A stretch of 64,000 bases of DNA from Thiofilum sp. Its GTDB lineage: Bacteria; Pseudomonadota; Gammaproteobacteria; Thiotrichales; Thiotrichaceae. Within the stretch, counting starts at the first letter, position 1. Each line of letters starts with the position of its first letter. This document shows positions 60,300-64,000 of this stretch, in pieces. The stretch lies in assembly GCF_016711335.1 (NCBI RefSeq), contig NZ_JADJTF010000001.1, positions 2,294,001 through 2,358,000 on the forward strand. The letters run 5' to 3'. Position numbers and translations under genes: made by a program. The notes beneath the pieces are model-generated. The model ran no database searches, had not been told where the DNA came from, and saw only the letters and a list, made by a program, of their open reading frames with translations.

Positions 60300-61685
60300 G
60301 TCGTCGTCATCATGATGATGGTGATGGTTAGAGGCTAGTTGAGCGCGACTGGGTAATTTTAAAAATAGCCCCGCTAAAAAGGCTAAAAACATAGCGTTAG
60401 CAGGCGTATGAGAGGTGAATTCTAAAATAGCATGCAGCATGAATAACAAAATCCCAATACCCGCCGCCACTTTAATAATTCGCTCCCGATCCCAGCGAGT
60501 ACCCCACATAGCCACCCAGCCCATGATATACACCACTAAAGTGAGCAAGAGTAAGACAATACCCAAAGCACCTATCTCTAGAATTAGCTCCAGATAGTCA
60601 TTGTGAGCATGGTTAATAAAATGTAATTGTTCGACTGGCTGGAAACTACGATAAATTTCTTGGAAAGTACTAGGCCCCGATCCTACTGGAAAGAATTCTT
60701 TAATAGCCTTAATAGTAGTTGCAAACATGCGCCAGCGCTCATCTTCTGCGGGGCTAGCTACAATAAAACGATTTAGGACTGGAACTAGACCTATACTAGC
60801 TAATAAAGCTGATCCTAATCCCAAAATACTAGCCACTACTCCAAAAGTTTTGCGTCCCCCCATATGAGGTGCAAAGGTAGGTAGGGTAATTAGAAGAGCC
60901 AAAATAGTAAGTAGTACACCTGCACGAGAACGCGTAAATACCGCACCCACTAAAATAATTAGTAATAAAACTAAATAAAATAGGGTAGTGCTGATACGCC
61001 ATTCATGAGTTTCTCGATGTTCATGATCTCTAGTTTTAAGCCCAATACTATAAATTGTCAGCCCTATTGCGATGGGTAAGCAGATGACCAGAAAGGTAGC
61101 TAGATGATCACGGTTACGATAAGTACCTTGTGAGCTGCGGCCAGTATCGGCAGAGAGCCATTTCAATACCTCTGCATTAGGATTGGTATATTGCATAAGT
61201 GCAAGCACAGCTTGGAAGCTAGCTAGTACTAACAATAAGATAACTAAATAATAACGTTGTTTGGCATTTAAGGTAGTAGTAGCGACTACAATAGCTATTA
61301 AAGGGAGCATAGCTAAAAAAGCATGCACTGTTTTATAAGGTATAACACTAATAGCTAAATAAGGCTTAAGATTGGCTTGTTGAGTTAACCATTGTAATGA
61401 TGCTTGATAACGTTCTCTACCTGGTAGCTCTATCCACCACTCATAAGGCAGGGGAATTAAATACACCAAAGGTGTAATAAAAATTAAAAACAATAATAAT
61501 AGGCTTAGTTTACTAATATGAGTGCGCCAATTATTCGTCCAAAATACCAGTAGTAATAATATTAAAGCCGCCGCTTCTAGAATGAATAATGACTCTAAAG
61601 TGCGGCCACTATATAAAATAGGAATAGCTAAAAATAGTAAGGTGATAATACCGGTAGTTAGCCATTGGGTTTTAGTAACACTCAT
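60294..61685 (-). CDS. O-antigen ligase/polymerase-family (Wzy/WaaL) membrane protein
   Basis: This 463-residue inner-membrane protein has about 11-12 helices and the large periplasmic loop of O-antigen ligase/Wzy proteins. The conserved loop motif is intact: FPVGSGPSTFQEIYRSFQPV and LHFINHAHNDYLELILEIGA (H-x-H-N-D-Y-L-E). It would join or polymerise exopolysaccharide repeat units. Its start overlaps the TPR gene by 4 bases. The C-terminus ends with five His and four Asp before a final Arg, which is unusual. Confidence 0.9.
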   Translation of the reverse strand: MSVTKTQWLTTGIITLLFLAIPILYSGRTLESLFILEAAALILLLLVFWTNNWRTHISKLSLLLLFLIFITPLVYLIPLPYEWWIELPGRERYQASLQWLTQQANLKPYLAISVIPYKTVHAFLAMLPLIAIVVATTTLNAKQRYYLVILLLVLASFQAVLALMQYTNPNAEVLKWLSADTGRSSQGTYRNRDHLATFLVICLPIAIGLTIYSIGLKTRDHEHRETHEWRISTTLFYLVLLLIILVGAVFTRSRAGVLLTILALLITLPTFAPHMGGRKTFGVVASILGLGSALLASIGLVPVLNRFIVASPAEDERWRMFATTIKAIKEFFPVGSGPSTFQEIYRSFQPVEQLHFINHAHNDYLELILEIGALGIVLLLLTLVVYIMGWVAMWGTRWDRERIIKVAAGIGILLFMLHAILEFTSHTPANAMFLAFLAGLFLKLPSRAQLASNHHHHHDDDDR

Positions 61686-63004
61686 TCTTGGGGAATTCCA
61701 TTAGCATCTATAGGCACTATACTTAAATCGTCGAACCAAAGAGTACCATTAAACGTCTGTTTATTAGCATAGGGGCTAGCTGCTTCTAAGCGAATCAGTT
61801 GAGCTTTACAGGTTTCCTCTTCAGGAACAGTAAACCTTATACTCAAAGTACTCCATGCAGTCCGATCTTTAAGTGGAGTACTTTCTCCTAGCAAAGTTTG
61901 TTTAGCGTCCATACAGCGAATACGCCAACTTAAGCCCTCAGCCGTATCAAGTTTATCTATTTTATAAGCGAGCTTCAGCTCATAAAGCTTAGGTTCTAAT
62001 ACTAAAAACTGACTAATATGTTGAAATTTTATCGGCTCTACCGAGTTGCGTAGATTAATCCTAAGGGCTTTGGAACCCTTCATACCCTGTGTAATATTAG
62101 GTTCTATAGTAAATAATTTATGTTTTACTATACGCCAGTAAAATCCCCCCTTGTTATAATTACTATCTTCAAATCCACCATCGTATATATTACCGCCTAG
62201 TTTTACCTGATAATTCACTAAACTTTCTGTCCAAGCGAGTTTTGCTTCAGGCCAAAAGCCGTCTTTTATTAGACGCTCTACATAAATACTTAATTCGCGT
62301 ACTGTCAAAGCACTGTCTGAGGTGCGTCGAGTTTCAAATAATAGATCTAATAAATCACCATGCTCTGGCGATTGAGCAACAAAAGCAAAAAAGCGCTCCC
62401 ACCAAGGTGGTGGCTGTTGTATAAATGGTAAAAGCAAATGTTGAGCATTAGGATCGGCTGCTATTTGGAGTAGCACGGGGAATAGTTTTTTAGACAGATT
62501 AGGATCGCGAATCAGTAAAATATTCCATTCTTGGAGTAGCTTTTCTAAATTATTGCGCCTAGTCCAATAATCCGCTAGGTAAGCACGGTTTTGTGGATGA
62601 GCAGGCCATAATGCTGAAGCTATATCGGCTAGTTGGCTAGCGGTATCCATATCTTGTAGCTTTTCATAAATCCCTAGTAATTGAGCAAATCCATTACCAA
62701 AAGTGATATCTTGCTCTAGGGCTTTTAGGGCAAGCGTTTTAGCCTGCACTAATTGCTCGTCATTGACCGTTTGATTAATGTCGCCACTATAAAAGGTACG
62801 TGACTGCTCCCATAACGCTTGGCTACGTTGTACTTGCCAAGACTCTATCGGAGGAAATAAACCTTCCATCCCTTTGAAATCGGTTTCAGTATAGTCTGGA
62901 TAAGTAAAATCATTAGGTCCTACCCCTCCTAGGCGATAGGTTAATATTAAGTAGCCTAGACCTAAAAGGATTGCAATGAGAAAACTACGCCACAGCCAAA
63001 TCAT
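61682..63004 (-). CDS. Membrane-anchored TPR protein with a C-terminal carbohydrate-binding-like domain
   Basis: This 440-residue protein has an N-terminal anchor (WRSFLIAILLGLGYLILTY) and TPR-like helices (LALKALEQDITFGNGFAQLL, ASALWPAHPQNRAYLADYWT). A C-terminal beta-sandwich follows (GGNIYDGGFEDSNYNKGGFY, then NGTLWFDDLSIVPID), like the carbohydrate-binding modules with F-D-D-L-x-x ends. It lies between the Wzc-type kinase and the ligase, with a 1-base overlap on one side and a 4-base overlap on the other. It is probably a periplasmic part of the exopolysaccharide machine. Confidence 0.75.
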   Translation of the reverse strand: MIWLWRSFLIAILLGLGYLILTYRLGGVGPNDFTYPDYTETDFKGMEGLFPPIESWQVQRSQALWEQSRTFYSGDINQTVNDEQLVQAKTLALKALEQDITFGNGFAQLLGIYEKLQDMDTASQLADIASALWPAHPQNRAYLADYWTRRNNLEKLLQEWNILLIRDPNLSKKLFPVLLQIAADPNAQHLLLPFIQQPPPWWERFFAFVAQSPEHGDLLDLLFETRRTSDSALTVRELSIYVERLIKDGFWPEAKLAWTESLVNYQVKLGGNIYDGGFEDSNYNKGGFYWRIVKHKLFTIEPNITQGMKGSKALRINLRNSVEPIKFQHISQFLVLEPKLYELKLAYKIDKLDTAEGLSWRIRCMDAKQTLLGESTPLKDRTAWSTLSIRFTVPEEETCKAQLIRLEAASPYANKQTFNGTLWFDDLSIVPIDANGIPQE

Positions 63005-64000
63005 TAGGCATTACTCGGCAAACGTTTACGACTGCTCTTAGCACCATAACTGTAATAATAATCATAGTTATAACCGTAACTAGAGCCTGTTTTCATCTTA
63101 GTCATAATGACACCAATCAAATTAGCATTCGCCTGACGTAAACGCTGATACGCATCTTCCAATGGACGTTTTTTACTTTGCGCATGTGCGGCTACTAAGA
63201 TAGTAGCACTAGCTCGGTTGGCAATAATCAATGCATCCGCTAGACCCATAACAGGGGGGGAATCAATGATAATCATATCAAAGCGATTAGGGGCTAAAGC
63301 AAAGAGTTCATCCATACGTTCACTGGAAAGCAGTTCAGCAGGGTTCGGCGCAAGTGGTCCTGCAGTAATAGCAAAGACGCCTTTCATAGGAGTATCTTGA
63401 ATCACTTCTTCAATGGTAGCTTGATGAGTCAAATAAGTACTCATTCCAATGCTATTATCAAGGCTCAAGCGCTTATGTAGGGTGGGTTTACGTAAGTCAC
63501 AATCTACCACTAGGATTTGTTTACCAGATTGAGCAAACACTGCAGCTAAGTTAGTACAAGTACTGGATTTTGCTTCACTAGGCATCGAGCTAGTAATAGC
63601 TAAAGTCAGAGGTGCGCCATGACTCGTGGAAAATAATAGATTAGTTCTCAGCGAGCGGAATGCCTCAGCCATGGCAGAGGTAGGATCTTGATAGCTAATT
63701 AAAGCCACGTCTTTATCAGCATGATGCTTAATGAGTGGTGTAATGCCTAATAAAGGTAGTTTAACAACCTTTTCTAAATCATTGGTGGTTTTAACGCGAT
63801 CATCAAGAAACTCTAATAAGAACGCCAATACCGTACCTAAAAATAAACCTAGCACTAAACCTAAGGCTAAATTGAGTTTAGTATTAGGTTTATGCTTTGC
63901 AAAAGGTATCACTGCGGGGTCAACTACGGATATATTATTGGCCTTGATACCGCCTGCTACACCAATCTCTTTAATACGCTGTAATAAGGCGTCATATAAA
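63004..64000 (-). CDS. Wzc/CpsD-type polysaccharide copolymerase tyrosine kinase (5' end outside window)
   Basis: The minus-strand frame is open to the window edge. The visible 331 residues are the C-terminal part of a Wzz-BY-kinase fusion. They start LYDALLQRIKEIGVAGGIKA, then comes membrane helix 2 (LALGLVLGLFLGTVLAFLLE). The kinase domain holds Walker A' QILVVDCDLRKPTL and Walker B MIIIDSPPVMGLADAL. Walker A is PSEAKSSTCTNLA, where the usual GEGKS glycines are replaced. The tail is Tyr-rich (GSSYGYNYDYYYSYG), the autophosphorylation cluster. It regulates chain length and export of exopolysaccharide. A GTG at 63912 is not the true start. Confidence 0.92.
   Translation of the reverse strand, partial: LYDALLQRIKEIGVAGGIKANNISVVDPAVIPFAKHKPNTKLNLALGLVLGLFLGTVLAFLLEFLDDRVKTTNDLEKVVKLPLLGITPLIKHHADKDVALISYQDPTSAMAEAFRSLRTNLLFSTSHGAPLTLAITSSMPSEAKSSTCTNLAAVFAQSGKQILVVDCDLRKPTLHKRLSLDNSIGMSTYLTHQATIEEVIQDTPMKGVFAITAGPLAPNPAELLSSERMDELFALAPNRFDMIIIDSPPVMGLADALIIANRASATILVAAHAQSKKRPLEDAYQRLRQANANLIGVIMTKMKTGSSYGYNYDYYYSYGAKSSRKRLPSNA

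Overview
The window looks like chromosome of a gammaproteobacterium, most probably a Thiothrix-like (Thiotrichales) filamentous sulfur oxidiser. The housekeeping genes are gammaproteobacterial (zipA, metG, rep, dsbD, bolA, ftsB-ispD-ispF), the base composition is moderately AT-rich, and the 372-residue protein at 51078-52196 resembles DsrS of sulfur oxidisers. The genus is an inference; no rRNA or tRNA gene was seen.

Layout. 1-4.8 kb: an edge-truncated membrane protein, a proline-rich coiled-coil protein and an Rpn-type PD-(D/E)XK nuclease gene. 4.8-9.3 kb: a degraded polymorphic-toxin (Rhs) area on the minus strand. It holds Rhs core and C-terminal remnants, an intact IS3-family element that split one of them, two tandem pairs of a glycine-rich toxin-tip remnant plus a 37-38-residue single-helix membrane microprotein, and candidate immunity genes. 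A 43-base near-copy of the Rpn gene's tail lies at the far side of this area. 9.5-25.8 kb: conserved core genes (smc, zipA, a DUF349 protein, metG, a TRIC-like channel, a glycosyltransferase, a FimX-like degenerate EAL protein and its neighbour, dsbD).

26.2-29.9 kb: a TlpA-like thioredoxin, a convergent rhodanese-methyltransferase, then DUF4266 lipoprotein, DUF3570 barrel-like protein and ApbE flavin transferase. The DUF3570 protein carries an ApbE-type flavinylation motif, so this is read as an envelope redox module. 30-35 kb: small genes (PhnA-type protein, DEDDh exonuclease, GNAT, TerB-like) and a molybdate block (ModE-like regulator, ModE-type operator, modA, modB, with no modC). 35-39.6 kb: rep, an EamA transporter and a Sel1-repeat protein.

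39.7-43.5 kb: a SEFIR-domain defence-like gene cut by an IS4-family element, followed by a second Rpn-family gene with an apparent internal deletion. 43.5-55.1 kb: bolA, a MoxR/DUF58/DUF4381/BatA/BatB/BatD operon (batD frameshifted in a G run), the DsrS-like gene, a dual-specificity-type phosphatase and a second MoxR-VWA pair. 55.2-58 kb: a structured repeat, then ftsB-ispD-wrbA-DUF2069-ispF. 58-64 kb: a Cache-domain protein, an SPFH/slipin protein and an exopolysaccharide operon (Wzc-type tyrosine kinase, TPR protein, O-antigen ligase) that runs off the window end.

The main leads for new biology are the paired toxin-tip/microprotein units, the DUF4266-DUF3570-ApbE module, and the IS-split SEFIR gene, whose 546-residue frame is restored exactly when the IS and one target copy are removed.
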